DNA from: Hetaerina americana
Taxonomy: Eukaryota > Arthropoda > Insecta > Odonata > Calopterygidae
Length of the DNA stretch: 64,000 bases
Reading direction: 5' to 3'
Assembly: GCA_022747635.1 (NCBI GenBank)
Contig: JAKTNV010000001.1
Span: 29,677,990 to 29,741,989, forward strand
The notes under the pieces are model-generated. The model worked only from the letters and a program-made list of their open reading frames with translations. It was not told the DNA's origin and did not search any database. A program made the position numbers and the translations under genes. Positions 23,936 to 37,064 of the stretch are shown here, in pieces (position 1 is the first letter of the stretch; every line of letters begins with the position of its first letter).

Positions 23936-26639
23936 ACATTGATATGCATTTGGGAACCTTATTGAAATAGTCATTTTCATGAGTAATCAGCATTGAAGTT
24001 AGTGCACCATACAATGATTGTGGATACGAAGGGAAACAACAAAACTGTAGCAGTGAAATAAAAGAAGATCGCTTGAATAACAGCAAAAATTTCACTTTTT
24101 CTGATTGGACATATATGCATTGCCGAGGATTTAGGCAACACAAGCAGCACGTTATTTAACATGATTGTTGTTTCACAGTTGTCACTGAGTGGGTTTCATA
24201 TGAATATATATCCAAAATAACCAAAAGTTATTTATTCGTGTGTATCCCATCAAAATCATGGCACAATATAAAATATAGGATTTCAAAAATATATGCACTG
24301 ATTATTAAAACACTACATAAATATTACCTGTTAATTATATTTAATGAATTTAACATAAAACCTATCCATTGATACATTTTCCTTACAAAACACATGGTTA
24401 GTGAACTAAATTTTCAAGATTAAACAATCAAAATCAAACAATTCTGTAACCATAATTAGTTAACCAATCAAAATGCTAAAAACATCTTCAAAGAATCTGC
24501 CTATGCACAGATTTTTAATTTTTTAGCTAAACAAAGTTACAGGAAACCTTGCTAGAGATAAACATGGGCAAAAAAGTGACACAGACATGAGAGCTTTTAT
24601 AATTTAATAAAAATGTATGGAACCATTAATACTTCAGAATCTGTCTAAGTTATACACAATACAAATAGTTTAAAGGCTATAGTGGAATAAGATGGTAAAA
24701 TCTGCACTCGGCTGGATTCTTATTTGGGATTGGGCACTCGAAAGTAAATATTTAGAGACCCAACTGTAGCCAACTTTTTAGCTCCCTAGGTGACTCCAGG
24801 GGTCTCCTATCGCAAAAAAATGTGTTTTTTCGAAAAACATTTTTTCTGAGCTTTCTTTCCTTGCTCTTTCCTTTGCTTTAAAAAATCTGAACTCATGAAC
24901 ATACATTTTTATGCCCAAAAACATTCTGATTTTTTTTCAGATTTTTTGGATCAAACTTGAGCTCAGGAAAAATAATTGAATTTTTCAAAGAATTTTTAGG
25001 TTATGTAAGTAATTTTTGGCAAACATATAAATAATTAATTTTCCTGTATTTTTTCCATTCTTTTGAATGACAAGGTTAGATTTGTCATTTGTTCTCCAGA
25101 ACATCCTCAAAATTTGAAAAAACCCTTTTTTTTGGTGTTTTCCCCCATGCTTCTAGCACATAAACTCAATAAAAAGTGTACCTTACAGGCCAGGAAATGT
25201 TACTTGTGAACCAGAAGTTGAGTGCATTCTAATTTTATATGCAGAATCTTCCAAATAGACATCATAAGAGTTTTACCAAAAATGAAACTATATTCATTAT
25301 TATTACCATATTTCCCCATCGATAACGCATGCATTATCAACAAAAAAATGTTCAGATGATGTAAAACAATGGCGATGTGCGTTATGCGATGAAAATTGAC
25401 AAAATCCAAACATTTACATACCTATGTACACAATAATTTAAAGAAGAGTCTCGCAAAAATAAATTAGTCTGGAAACATGCCTTTCTAATTGCATTCTATT
25501 TTATACAGATCTGCTACTGTTACAGTTATGTCATCTCAAAAATTCATGAGAAAAAGAAGAAACATAATTTCTATACTTCGTTTATTCTAATACGTAGTAC
25601 TTCCTTATTCTAATACATAGTACTTCACGTATACGTAGAATAGGTCTTATTATATACACATACGTATACATACATGATAGGAGAGGTAGATAACTCGATT
25701 CCGAAATTCGTCACCTGAATCACGATTAAATGAATTAAGTGCATGTATCATCTCTTCAGGCACATCACAGAGTTCACTCTCCAAATTTAACTCTTCGTCA
25801 TATTATAGCAAGAGCGTTGAAATATTTCTTAAAGCTTTTTCAAATCAATTATTTACTAAAATTCCTTCCGACAACTGGCCAACTTCCCAGGATCTACCGA
25901 CTTATTTCTTCATAAGACACTCTTTTAATCATTCCCGATTATGGGTAGTCTTTTAAACCAGACATCATCCACTTTTCCCAACGAGAACATAACTTTGATT
26001 TAAAAGATTTATTCATGGATAAATCCTGGCAGCCTCGCAATTTCCTTTTTCTTTCACAAAATTGATGACTTCTAGTTTAAACATCACTGAATACGATTTT
26101 CTTCTCCATGGGTAATATTCTTGAGAAAATTGTAAATAACAAAAACTTAATTCAATTCAGGTTTGAAACAATCACCATTCAGGCAGCACTTTCATAGGGT
26201 GTCTAGAACAGCTGAGTGCTGATACTAATAAAGCAAAGTAAAGAAAAACATAAACAAGAAAATTCTATTTCATTCAATCTCTTTTCTTTTATATTTGATT
26301 TTCTGAAAGTTAATTTCTATAGCAAATAAAGGGCAGACAAACCTATATCTTGTTCCGACTTATGAATCATAGTGAAATAGCAATAAGGCGGCATATTGTG
26401 TTGGCTTGTAAATATTGTAGCTTTTTGATCCTTCTGTAGTTTGGAATTAATTTCAATCACCTGGCTCTAATCTTCTGTATATATATATATGGTAGATATA
26501 GCCTCAGGCAATAATGATTTCATGCATTCATTGGTTGTTACTATCTATTAGTACATGGATATAGACATTTTTACACACAATGTACATAATTTTGACGTGC
26601 ATATGTAATATTTACACGCATATATACGAAATCTGTTCA

Positions 26640-27860
26640 AAAAGTATCAGGCCTTGGTGTTTTTTTTTCAAAAATTATTTATTTATTAATGAATATCTAT
26701 TTTTTCCCCTTCAAAGTAATCCCCATTAGATATTATACACTTATAACCAACGTTTTTTCCAATCCTCGAAGAACTTCAAAAAATCATTTTGTGATCTTGT
26801 TCAGCTCCTCCTTCAATTTCTTTATTTCGTCAATCGTAGTGTAGCGTCATCCTTTCATGGGCCTCTTCAGTCTCGGGAACTAGATAAAGTCACTGGGGGC
26901 CAGGTCTGGGGAATACGGTGGCTGCAGCGTCATTGGTGGTTTTTTTTGGCTAAAAATTTGCACACAAGCAACGATGTGTGAGCAGGGGTGTTGTCATGGT
27001 ACAAAAGCCAATTTTTGTTCTTCCACAAATTTTTGGCGGATTGCTTCGAAAAAATTGTGCATAACTTACAGGTAATATTCCTTATTTACCGTTCTACCCT
27101 GTGGCAAGAACTCATGATGCACCACCATACCCCTGCAATCGAAGAAAACTGTAAGTAAAACTTTCATATTAGACTGAACTTGGTGTGCTTTTTTCGGTCT
27201 TGGCTGGTGCTGCAGCTTCCATTGGGATGATTGAGCTTTAGTTTCCACATCATGACCATAAATCCATGACTCATCAACAGTTATGACCCTCAGGAGCAAA
27301 TTTGGGTCGTCGGGAGCACAGTCCAACACCTCATTAGCAATCTTAATGTGTTGTTGTTGTTTAGTTGAAATTGAGCAATTTTGGTACGAATTTCGTGGCG
27401 ACGCATGTTATGCCCAAATCAATGGTAAAAATCGAATGGCACTAACCAATCGATATGTTTAGGTCTTCAGCAACTTCTCTAACCATGATTTGACGTTTGG
27501 CCTAAACTATTTTCTTACTTCATCAATGTTTTCGACTGTCGTTGATGTGCTCGGGCATCCGGCACACTCTTTGTCTTTCACATCTTTTCGGCCCACTGAG
27601 AAGTTTCTTTTTGTACCATAGATAAATGTTGCTTCCGCCCAAGGTAGCTTCTCCAAATGCCACAGTCAACATTCGGAATGCATCCGCGCACTTAAACTTT
27701 GTTTTTCACACAAAATTTGGTGCAGATTCTTTGATCCGTTGTTTGGAACAGGCAACAATTGCAGATAAGGCAAAACACATCCCAGCACAACAGCTGTCAA
27801 AAATTAATGGAACATTCAAAATAGCCAAACTTTTCGGTATAAGGGAGAGACATATCAGGA
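26640..27860 (-). mobile_element. mariner transposon relic in TOM22 intron 3
   Basis: The minus-strand segment 27,066-27,329 encodes ITVDESWIYGHDVETKAQSS and HHEFLPQGRTVNKEYYL, diagnostic mariner transposase motifs around the first and second catalytic regions; the aspartate of the first (V-DE-S-W) is present. Farther upstream, near 27,550-27,740, frameshifted fragments read EQRIKES and MLTVAFGEATLGGSN, the transposase N-terminal domain. The left end has GTTCAAAAAGTATCAGGCC. I did not find a matching right inverted repeat, so the right limit is approximate. Frameshifts and stops make it inactive. Confidence 0.75.
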
Positions 27861-27899
27861 GAAAGTCATCAGAATAATCCCTGGGAAAACTCAGAATGC

Positions 27900-28940
27900 C
27901 CCATTGAGACCTAATTTCCAGGAATTAAATTTACAACCACCCCTGTGCATTTATAATACCTTTTTATTCTGTGTATAAAACATCACATTGGCAACTATAC
28001 TCTTAACTCTGACGATCATCATCATTACACCAGAGGAAGGCAACATCATTAGTGCAACAATAAAACTAAAGCATCAAAATTAGGACCCAAGAAAATGGGC
28101 ATAAGATTATAGAACAAATTAGCCATAAGTATACGGGATACTAAGGGAACTACTGCATTCACACATAAATGAAAAAGATATCCACAATGTAACATGTTAC
28201 AATTGGTTGATGATATCTAAATAATATTATTGTCGTTGAGTCCATACTTTTAATTTATAGGAATGACCTTAGTCTAGTTTATATTTATGCTCCAAGATTG
28301 CTAATGGATATTGTGTGCATGATACATTTAATGTAATTGCTGGTATTACATTTTTGTATCCAAATTGAGTCTGTATGCATTGCACTCCTTTTTGACCTGA
28401 ACATTTTGCCTCAAATCATGTACGTACACCATCCACCTGGTATTTTTGTAATATAATCTACGGGCAAATTAAATGCATTATTACTATAGGACCATTGCAA
28501 AATTACAAAACATTCTGAAAACAGACACACTTCGTATTCCAAGACCATCACTGGATAACTTTGACCACTGACATGTTACAGAAGCTTTAAAACAGTTTCC
28601 TGGGACAAAACTTCAATTAAGAATGTAAGAAAAGTCTTTCATGTAAAAAAATTGAATATGTGCACTTCAATTCTTATACGTGATCATGATAACATAGAAA
28701 TAAAAGCGATTCAATAAAACTATCCCAAAACCAATCTTGCTTATTACATTTGTAACAAACAACAATGGACAAGAAAATTGATAAAACCTTATAAATCTAT
28801 AAATCAAGTTGCCATATCTTATTTTCTGTGTTTAGTAAATGGGAATGAAAATTCTCAGTTCAATAGCAAGAAGTCATAAGACTTCACTCAGTCCAAAATC
28901 AATCCAGATGCAATATTGATATGCTATCATTTAATATGTA
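27900..28940. other. TOM22 intron 3, right part; nothing recognised
   Basis: This is AT-rich intronic DNA between the mariner relic and exon 3. No conserved motif is visible. Confidence 0.4.
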
Positions 28941-28943
28941 TAC

Positions 28944-29071
28944 CTGTCTTTGTTGCTGCTTTTGCATTTCTTCCATTTGTGACCTCTCTATTTCAATTAT
29001 GACAGGAGCAAATAATATGGCTGATGAGGTAAAGAACACCCACGATGCATTGCAGCTTAATTTATACAGTC
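28944..29071 (-). CDS. tomm22: TOM22 exon 3 (transmembrane exon)
   Basis: The exon is bounded by TTTCAG and GTATAC. It encodes LYKLSCNASWVFFTSSAILF, then APVIIEIERSQMEEMQKQQ. This is the single transmembrane segment of TOM22, which anchors it in the mitochondrial outer membrane and contacts the TOM40 pore, followed by the start of the intermembrane-space tail. It begins in phase 1 (completing a Gly codon from exon 2) and ends in phase 0. Conservation with animal TOM22 is strong across the whole exon. Confidence 0.93.
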
Positions 29072-29402
29072 CTGAAAGAAGGTGAAAATTATTATTACAA
29101 TGAAAATATAGGATGACGGCGGAGGATTGGCACAGTACAACAAGAAAATTAAATCAGCAATTGAACTGGATTAATCAATATAAGGCGGCTTCATTAGCTA
29201 TCTATCTTAAAATCTATGAGCCTACACCTTATAGGGAGGGTATGAGAAGAAATATTATTCAGGAATAAAATGTAATTTTCACATTCAATATAAAAATTCC
29301 TTCAATTGGAAATCATCAAAAGTATATATCATGGCTTTGGTTAGCTCACAAATGGATTGCAATAATCTGTCCATAGCGTGGGTTTATATAATTAAGTATT
29401 TT

Positions 29403-29413
29403 GATGCATTATC
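29403..29413. repeat. Left target-site duplication of a SINE
   Basis: GATGCATTATC occurs here and, identically, at 29,719-29,729 on the other side of the SINE. This 11-bp perfect direct repeat is the expected signature of LINE-mediated insertion. Confidence 0.9.
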
Positions 29414-29718
29414 GTAGTAGTAGTTTTTAGGGGAGGCGACCGACAGCTAAGGTCATTTGCACCATGGGGATGGACAGGAAAGGATGAAGGTGGAGAGAAA
29501 CCCAGCATCGGCATTAGCCTATTCTTTACGATAGGTGCCAAGGGGTCCGCAGTTTAACGTCCCATCCGACGGACGGCGTACTCACTCAAAGTGCCCTCCT
29601 CAAGGCACCTCAAGTAGGGATCGAGATACCTCTGAAAAATATTCAACACCGCCGGGATTTGAACCCGCGCCCTCAGGGTGGGGGCCAGTACGTTAGCCCC
29701 CGCACCATCTCGATCCCC
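29414..29718 (-). mobile_element. tRNA-derived SINE, young copy in TOM22 intron 2
   Basis: Read on the minus strand it starts CGGGGATCGAGATGG, has a B box GGGTTCAAATCCC, the body segments GTACGCCGTCCGTCGGATGG and GACCTTAGCTGTCGGTCGCC, and a CTA-repeat tail. It matches the 13.2 kb copy over its full length. Perfect 11-bp target-site duplications flank it, suggesting relatively recent insertion. It lies in the same strand sense as TOM22. Confidence 0.92.
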
Positions 29719-30097
29719 GATGCATTATCTTATAGCAGATGTTGAGATGAACACATTTATAATGTAGGCAATAGATTAAGATATGCCTAATTCAAATTTT
29801 TTATTTATTATAAATGCCCAATTTCATTTATTAGATGGATTCATTTTGCCTTAGTTCAGTAAAACGTGAGATTATGGTTCAATTATTTAGGGTAATCAGA
29901 ATAACATTTTTTAATATGGATTTATTTTTTTAATAACCGTTGAAACAATTGTTTAAAAGGTGATGTAAGCCCTCTTTCTCACTATTTCTAGAGCTAAGAT
30001 TGTTACCAGCCCTATTGTTCATTAATAAACATTGTTTTTTATGTTTCAAAAGGATAAATTGAGTGATTTCAGGCGTGATATGGTGGAAATTGAACAT

Positions 30098-30251
30098 AAT
30101 GAATAACTGATAGTAGAACTATTCCACTAGATAAAATTTATTTCATGACCAAGTTTCGATGTATTACATCATCATCAGATGATGATGTAATACATCGAAA
30201 CCCGGCCATTAAATATATTTTATCCAGTGGTGCTACTATCAGTCATTCATT
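30098..30251. repeat. Long hairpin / foldback MITE-like element, 154 bp
   Basis: The core, 30,153-30,176 and 30,178-30,201, is a perfect 24-bp inverted repeat with a single central base (arms ending ...TACATCATCATC and GATGATGATGTA...). Imperfect complementarity continues outward to about 30,098 and 30,251 (both arms have ACTGATAGTAG and GATAAAAT-like blocks). The form fits a foldback transposon derivative. There is no coding capacity. Confidence 0.85.
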
Positions 30252-30289
30252 CTAAAAGGATACACGCTGTCCTTTACTTCAGGAGGAAA

Positions 30290-30600
30290 TTATGGTGTCA
30301 ATAACATTAAATGAATTTCTACATAACATTGAAAGGATTTTTTATAAATTTCTTGAAAAATCAGTGGGGTTTTATTCGACAAAATGTGGAAACTTTGTTT
30401 CGGGAAATTAGAAATAATTTCCTGGTAAAAATGTATAATATTTGCTAACAGACTTTGATTTTCCAAAGAAACTGCGGGAGATGCCGCAACAGTAACTTTT
30501 AACGGAGTCATCCGCTAATGTGCATTTCAGTGCAACAATTTCAGAGTGTAAAAATACTGGTCAAGGCGAATGATTTTTGCACTCTGAAATTGTTGCATTG
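30290..30600 (-). mobile_element. hAT-like relic with foldback, second copy
   Basis: The minus-strand open frame 30,290-30,511 starts near VTVAASPAVS, matching VTVAASPAIS of the 13.9 kb copy. Beside it, 30,531-30,555 and 30,573-30,597 form a 25-bp inverted repeat with one mismatch, the arm being nearly the same sequence as in the 13.9 kb foldback. The loop keeps CTGGTCAAGG, a remnant of the tRNA-like loop seen in the first copy. The coding part beyond the shared N-terminus has drifted away. Confidence 0.6.
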
Positions 30601-30999
30601 ACAGACTGATATCTATTTCATTTCTCTTGTGTATTTGTTTTGATTTATAAGAAAATTTCTGCTGACAACACATGTGAAACCTTAACTCGGGAATAAACTT
30701 AAGGGATACCTTAAGGTTTCATTATACGTTTTCATACTGGAAGTATATTAATAAATCTTCTTTCACCCATTTCTAGTTAGCCCTCACTTTAATGAATACA
30801 TATGAAAGTCCCTGAATGATATGGATTCAATTTATATAAATCCACAGCTATGCATATCTACAATCATATGGCATTAATACAGGCATAGTGGCACAGGCTG
30901 TTGAATAGTTAGCCCCACTTATCCATTACAGATCATGGTAGACAACCATATGAAGTGACAGATACGTAATTTTCTATTAGTACATATTGTATGAACTAT

Positions 31000-33140
31000 T
31001 TTTTTCTCAAACTGGTTCTTTTAGTTTCAATGATGGTAATTGAGCTATTTGACATGTGAGAACAATTCTAACCTCATGCAGCTTAGTTATTATGTGCTAC
31101 CACCACTATGGCATTGCTGTATCAAAAATTGCATTTGGCTTACTTTCATTGGGCTTAGAGCTGTTGTGTGCCTGGATGCAATGGATGTATTTCAGGGTCT
31201 GAAGGCTAAAATGTAATCGCTGAACCTGTGGAACTTTTTTCAATAAACCATATATAAAAATGATTTTGTTGAATGAATAGAATCTAATTCAATGGAATTA
31301 AAACTTCATGGAACTGGAAGACAACATATAATAGGCAAAATTTGTTAGACGCAAAGCCAAGACATCAAAAATGTAAAAACTGAGTGAGCCTAAAAATGGT
31401 GGAATGCTTTCACATTACAGAGAAAGTAACACTAGATCTTGAGACAAGGAGCTAACCTCTGCACATATATGAAGGGCAGTCAAGGACCTTATTTTTGGCT
31501 GTAAATGGATATACGCTTAAAAGGTTGAGAGCAATCCTGCTCATCATTGGCAAAATACATACGGAAACCTAATAATACAAGAAAACAAAACAAAGAAAAA
31601 AAGTTTGACGTTTATACTTGAAAAAATTATAATTTTCTTCTCATTTTTTTTGGACAATTCTACTCGTGGAACCAGTATCTAGTAAAGTGATGATTAATTT
31701 GGTATAAAAATCTCATAATCTCTTTATTTATACGATATAAGGGTATCTGAAGAGCTGATCATAAGATGTTTCCTATCATTTCCCCCAAGGTTCTCTTAAC
31801 ATTTTCAGCATTAAAAATGGTTAAAAAAAATGCAGCTGACTATGTTCGCTTGAAAACGCTACCTATGCACTGGTATACCATGTACTTAGTAATGAAGTTT
31901 TCAAGTTATGCGAAGGTTTCTAGATGAATAACCAAAATCAGGGACTTGCTGCGAAAGATAACAAGGGTACTTGGACCTTCATGGACTCTACCTTTGTGCA
32001 CTTGACCTTTATGTAATGCATCATTTGCAGGGAGATTCTTCTTTTGCAAATACATGTCTCATTCTTTCATTCTTTTCATTAATCCAGAAATGATCGAAAT
32101 ATATAAAAATTAACATTTTTTCTGAACACGGGAGGATTATGCACCAAATTTTCTGGACTATTGAGGACTATACACCCATTCAAGCATTAAATGCCCTTAT
32201 GACCATCCACAACATCTCCACCCACCTCATCTCAAGCTTTTCATTCTTGGTGAATGCCACAAACGTGATACACTTCCAATTTCTTATTTTTATCAATAAT
32301 TCTACAGTTTCTACCCTGAAAACATATAATATTTACTTCTGGATGTTTTGTGCATGCCAAATTACTATTTTATCCTCCAAAACAGGTAACCATTATCTCT
32401 ACTCCCTGATTTGTGCAATTTTCAACTTCATTTTCATTCAAATTCTGCCATAATCCTGTCTCTCTTTTATTTACATTTATTTTGATGATGGGGTGAAATA
32501 AAAAATTCGCAAGATATGAATGCAAGAATGTTGTATGAATACATACTTGTTGTAAATCTGATTTCAAACCAGGTAGAATGGGACATGATTATGGACAAAA
32601 GAAACGTTAATGATGCTTGGGAAAGTGCAAAAATATTGATTGTAAATGAGCTGAAAGTATAACTTGAAAAGGTGGGGTCAGGAGAATAAAATGTGTTGGC
32701 CTGGTAACATAAAGAAGTGAAAGATTGTGAGATCACAAAGAAATACAATATAAGAGGATTATTGCAGCTAAAGGGGATGAAGCTCAGACATTGACATATA
32801 TTTATGAAGAGAAATATCTGATGTGACCAGAGCATTAATTTCTCTATGTAATTTTCCTTTTTATGACATTTGAGCACTTGAATCTAAGCTACCCTCATCA
32901 TCATCATCATAATTCCTTTCCTTGTCTAAAGTTGCTAACCAAATATATTTGCTATGCACTGCGTCTGCATAATCTTTTCATATCCTCTTACTCTTTCCTA
33001 TTTGGATTAATACTTTTCCTGTATTATCTTGGATAATGTGAATGGATTTTCCGATCTCCTTCCTAACACTTCATTCACCTTCTAGTACCTAAGGGCACCC
33101 CTGTAGTTGCCTAGGATCTTTGTTTGTGCCTCATCAATAG
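31000..33140. other. TOM22 intron 2, central part; nothing recognised
   Basis: This is AT-rich intronic DNA. It contains a TCATCATCATCAT trinucleotide run near 32,893. Open frames (for example plus 32,139-32,453 and minus 32,467-32,877) show no domain. Confidence 0.4.
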
Positions 33141-33149
33141 CCTTGGAAG

Positions 33150-33290
33150 AATAATTGAGAATAATTTCAATTTCCTATCTCCTGTGTTACCATGACACCA
33201 TCCAATAAATTGCCACTCCACTGGGGTCAGATTCGCAGCCACCTCACAGAGAAGTCAATATATGAACATTTCATTTGGCTCTTACCCTTC
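33150..33290 (-). mobile_element. LINE 5'-region fragment
   Basis: The stretch ATGACACCATCCAATAAATT and the following CACTCCACTGGGGT match the sequence just upstream of the 5' end of the 9.7 kb LINE (13,797-13,840: ATGACACCATCAATCATTGG, CACCCCACTGGGGT). It is probably the degenerate 5' untranslated part of the same family, in the same orientation. Confidence 0.4.
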
Positions 33291-34301
33291 AGGCTATCTG
33301 GCATGAGGGACCCTAACAGGAGTTATTTTCATTGATCTTGTCAGCATAGGGGCCTAGGGGTCATCATAACATACAAGCCTTTCCACTACATCAAGAATGC
33401 AGTCCATGGGGAAGGTCCCTAAGCATGGAGACTAACAAAAGAGAATTAAATACAATAAACTGTTGATACACATTCTTATAAAGAATGTATCCCTCTTATC
33501 CAAATCTAACAAAGGGACTCATTGAAATACTCGAATCCATCAACACTTAAGTTTGCCAATTAAAGAATAATTTGTTAAAACACAAAAACAACAAACATAA
33601 AAGATAATATCTAAAATACAAAAATTAGGTTTATAAAAGATTAACTGCAACTCAAGTGATGCATCTCACATTATCCAAATACACAGAAATATCATTAGTA
33701 GATAAAACAAATTCCTCATTATTAACACAAAATGTAATCAATACAGAGGATCATATCACATGAAGCAACTTTAAATTCCGTAAGCATACACCAAACCAAT
33801 GAATAGACATTATGCAATTCTCTACATTTTCGATGCATTAGAGACAGCTTAAAATTGTGTTGCAAGACCTATGTATTGCTCTGTAGCTTTTTCAAACTCA
33901 AGGACTATTCCTCCTCAAGCAACTATCCCTCATCCTTATTTCTGCATTTCCCTTCAGTCAGTAAATGGCCACTTTCGACTAACTTTTTCCACCTCACCTT
34001 CTGAGACTCATACAAATGCACTGAAGTCCATTCCCTGATTCACTCACTTCTGAAGTGTTTTCTGTGCACTACAGAGGCCATATTAAGCTTTGGGTATCTA
34101 CTTTCAAACATTTGTACAGTTCATTTTGTCAGATATCATTCATTCTTTACTGCCGAGAAAAGAATTAGCAAATATGTAGAATATGTACATATTATTATTA
34201 ATGCATATAGAATATGGTTAAAATGGACGATATGATGCAGTGGGAGTTATGGCATGGTTTATTACCACAGTGTTTCAAAGTTTGGGTTATTATTGTTAGG
34301 T

Positions 34302-34520
34302 AATCTACCGGTTAAGGTAGGTTTTTGGATAGATAGAATTACCAATTAAATAATTTGTGGCCCCTAGCAAAACACAACATCCTACTCTACATCAGGTCCC
34401 TCTTCAGCTCTGAGTACTTTCTTCCTCCCTTCATCCCATCCAACATCCCTATCCTGTTCCTTCCCTTTCCCCGTTTGCCTAACATTCTCCCCTCTATTAC
34501 AGTCTTCAACATCCCGCTGC
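34302..34520 (-). mobile_element. LINE 3' fragment (third copy)
   Basis: It begins with the family 3'-terminal AATCTACCGGTTAAGGTAGG. It continues with CATCAGGTCCCTCTTCA, and AACATTCTCCCCTCTATTAC near 34,482, closely matching 15,632-15,850. It ends near 34,520, so it is a severely 5'-truncated copy. It lies in TOM22 intron 2. Confidence 0.85.
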
Positions 34521-34889
34521 CCAGTTTGGGTTATATCAAAGCCATTTTCACCAACACTATATACGCAGTAATTCTGTATTTTTGCTAATTCTATCCACAG
34601 TATGAAATTTACCGGGTAGTTACAAATATTTATTGGCAAAATTCCAACACATTTTTCAGACCAAGACCTGACATTTGCCAGCGTGTTTAAATCCAGGATT
34701 TATTATATGAAAAAGCTCACAAAACCATAATAAAAAGGTTGCCTTTGAAAAATACATGTAATCTAGATTTTACTCATAAGCTATTTCTTCATTAAAATAA
34801 GTGTATTACTTTTGGATTGAGAAAAGGCTCTATATATTATGAGAAACATTAGCTTGAAGAAAAAGCAAAAATGACAACTTAGGGTAAAG

Positions 34890-35480
34890 CTTTAAACAGT
34901 GACAGAGGGTTTTTCAAACATACAGGGCCAGTGGCTATCTTGTGAAAATAAGTTCATTCTACAAGTGAATGGCAAGGTTGGGACAGGGAAGACGGCCTCA
35001 ACAGAGGGCGATGAGCATTTGGAGCTATTACACTTAACCATTCCAAATGATGTTTCTGCACAGAAAATTGAACAAGCCACTGACTCAAACTTTTGGCTCA
35101 CAGCCAGAGATGTTGCTCAGGACACCAGAATTTGCATCTGAAAGTCTGCATGGCACAGTTTGCAGAAAGAGATGCAATTTCTGGCAAAAGCAGTCATGGG
35201 TGCTTTACCATGACAATGCATCCTCTCACAAAGCTATCACTTTCAAGCAGTTTTTAGCCAAAAAAGCTACCAGGGTCCTTGAACACCTCACTCACCAGAT
35301 TTGGATTTATTATTATTTATATTTCCACAAATTGGAAGGGCACCTTTTCAAACTCTGGAGGATATTTAAGAGTCAATACCAAAGAAGCTTTCAGGAGAAC
35401 AGAGAAAAATTTTGCCAGTGCTTCAAAGGCTAAAAAAGGCAAATGGAGAAGTGTATTACAGCTCAGAGGGAGTATTTTAA
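34890..35480 (+). mobile_element. Tc1/mariner-type transposase relic
   Basis: Frames on the plus strand read VLYHDNASSHKAITFKQFLA, close to the conserved second-aspartate block of mariner transposases (usually HDNAP-H), then AKKATRVLEHL and, in shifted frames, HKLEGHLFKLWR, corresponding to the C-terminal FPKLK-L region. At least two frameshifts separate the blocks. The first 150 bp, 34,899-35,050, also open, is not obviously transposase. Confidence 0.6.
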
Positions 35481-35529
35481 AGGGTACAATGTGTATTTAT
35501 ATTACTTTTTTCAATAAATGATTTTCACA

Positions 35530-36950
35530 GCATTAGCCCATGAACTATTAGTCATAACATGTTGCTTCTTTAAGGAAATAGAGAGATGTGACAGGACAGT
35601 TTTTGGACAGTCATTTGCTTGGCATATCACGATCTGCTTATTTTTTGCAAAAGAAATATCATCTAACTAATAATTTATGTAAGAGAGCCCTAGGAGACAG
35701 GACTAAATAAAACAAACTTTGCAAATACAGCAAGAGAATTCACTTCCATGAGTAAATAACATGAAAAAAACTGTAATTTTGTCGCCCTCGGTCAAGCTGG
35801 CCCAAGATGGAGCCACTATTCGATAAATAGTTGTCCGAAAAGTGAATTTTCCACTGAAATAATCCAATACCCTTACAAGGAATTGATAGTTTAATTGATA
35901 GAGCTAAAGATGACCATCCTATGACTAACTAGAGATTAATTTGAAATGAAAGGAGTGCTTAAATTATGTTATTAAGGTTTAACACAAATGTATGTGAATA
36001 CTTATTTACAAAACTTAAGTAATACCTAACAGATTTAAAACAAATTATTCTCTTGAAATATGTTATTAATCAAGTAAATTAATCGATTCTATTTATTAAA
36101 CCAAAGCATGAAAGTATAATTAAATTTAGGCCACAGGGTCTACCAGGCCCCAGGTTAACAGTTTGTGAATCATTCATCAATCGTGAATCAATCAAATGGT
36201 GGGGATTGTAGGTTTTAAAATTTTCAAAAATTCCCATCTTCCATAGTTTTAATTATAAAAGGGATACCAATGGTTTATGTCATAACTTTTAACAGAACTG
36301 AATTGCGTAAGCAAATTAGAAAAAGATAAGCTGAGCAAAATTATAAATATTTTTTTCGCAGCAACAACTAACAGGTAACTCAGCGTGGATTAATAACTTC
36401 TACGGAGTAATAACTTACTTGACATTCTCGCGATATCAACTTTTATTGTTTATCTATTGCTAAATCATTGAAATATCCATAACATCTGTAAGAATCCGAA
36501 ACACTGCCTGAAATTATAAGCTAGCTTATTTCTACAATGACTGTAGCAATGTAGGTAATAATAATAATAGAATGTTTCCTTAAAGTCTCTTTACTGATAG
36601 GGTGACTTCACATTCTATGCTACTCATGAAAAAAAATTACAACAAAAATATACATCCTTCTTTAAATACAATATGGATCAATAATTCTCAAAAAAAACTC
36701 CATGCTCTATATCCCTTTGCAATATGGTTTAATTCAATGAACTATGCCATCCGATTCAGATCAGTATGCATAACATTACATACAAACATACACATCAGAA
36801 TAGGTAAATTTGAATCTGGTATTCATCCATTTACAGTTAAGTGACATTTCTTTAGATACCTTCAAAACTGTCTCAGGAAAGAATAAAAATAATATGCATC
36901 CATACCAAACCTCCAAACCTGTTATAGTTTTACGCATACCCTGAAAACAC
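35530..36950. other. TOM22 intron 2, left flank of exon 2; nothing recognised
   Basis: This is AT-rich DNA with no domain-bearing open frame. The plus frame 36,602-36,844 has no recognisable motif. Confidence 0.4.
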
Positions 36951-36952
36951 AC

Positions 36953-37064
36953 CTTTTATAGCAGTCCATGCAGCACTGGATACCACCCCAGTTGTCTCCC
37001 TTACTTTATCTGGAAACATTTCCGTCAATCCCCAAAGGCGTTCAGAAAGCGTCTCATCCAAATC
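36953..37064 (-). CDS. tomm22: TOM22 exon 2 (cytosolic receptor domain)
   Basis: The exon lies between ATCAG and GTGTGT. It encodes DLDETLSERLWGLTEMFPDK and then VRETTGVVSSAAWTAIKG. This is the conserved TOM22 segment (ERLWGL-EMFP--VR) leading into the membrane anchor; the domain helps receive precursors from TOM20 and TOM70. The exon starts in phase 0 and ends in phase 1, matching exons 1 and 3. Confidence 0.94.
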
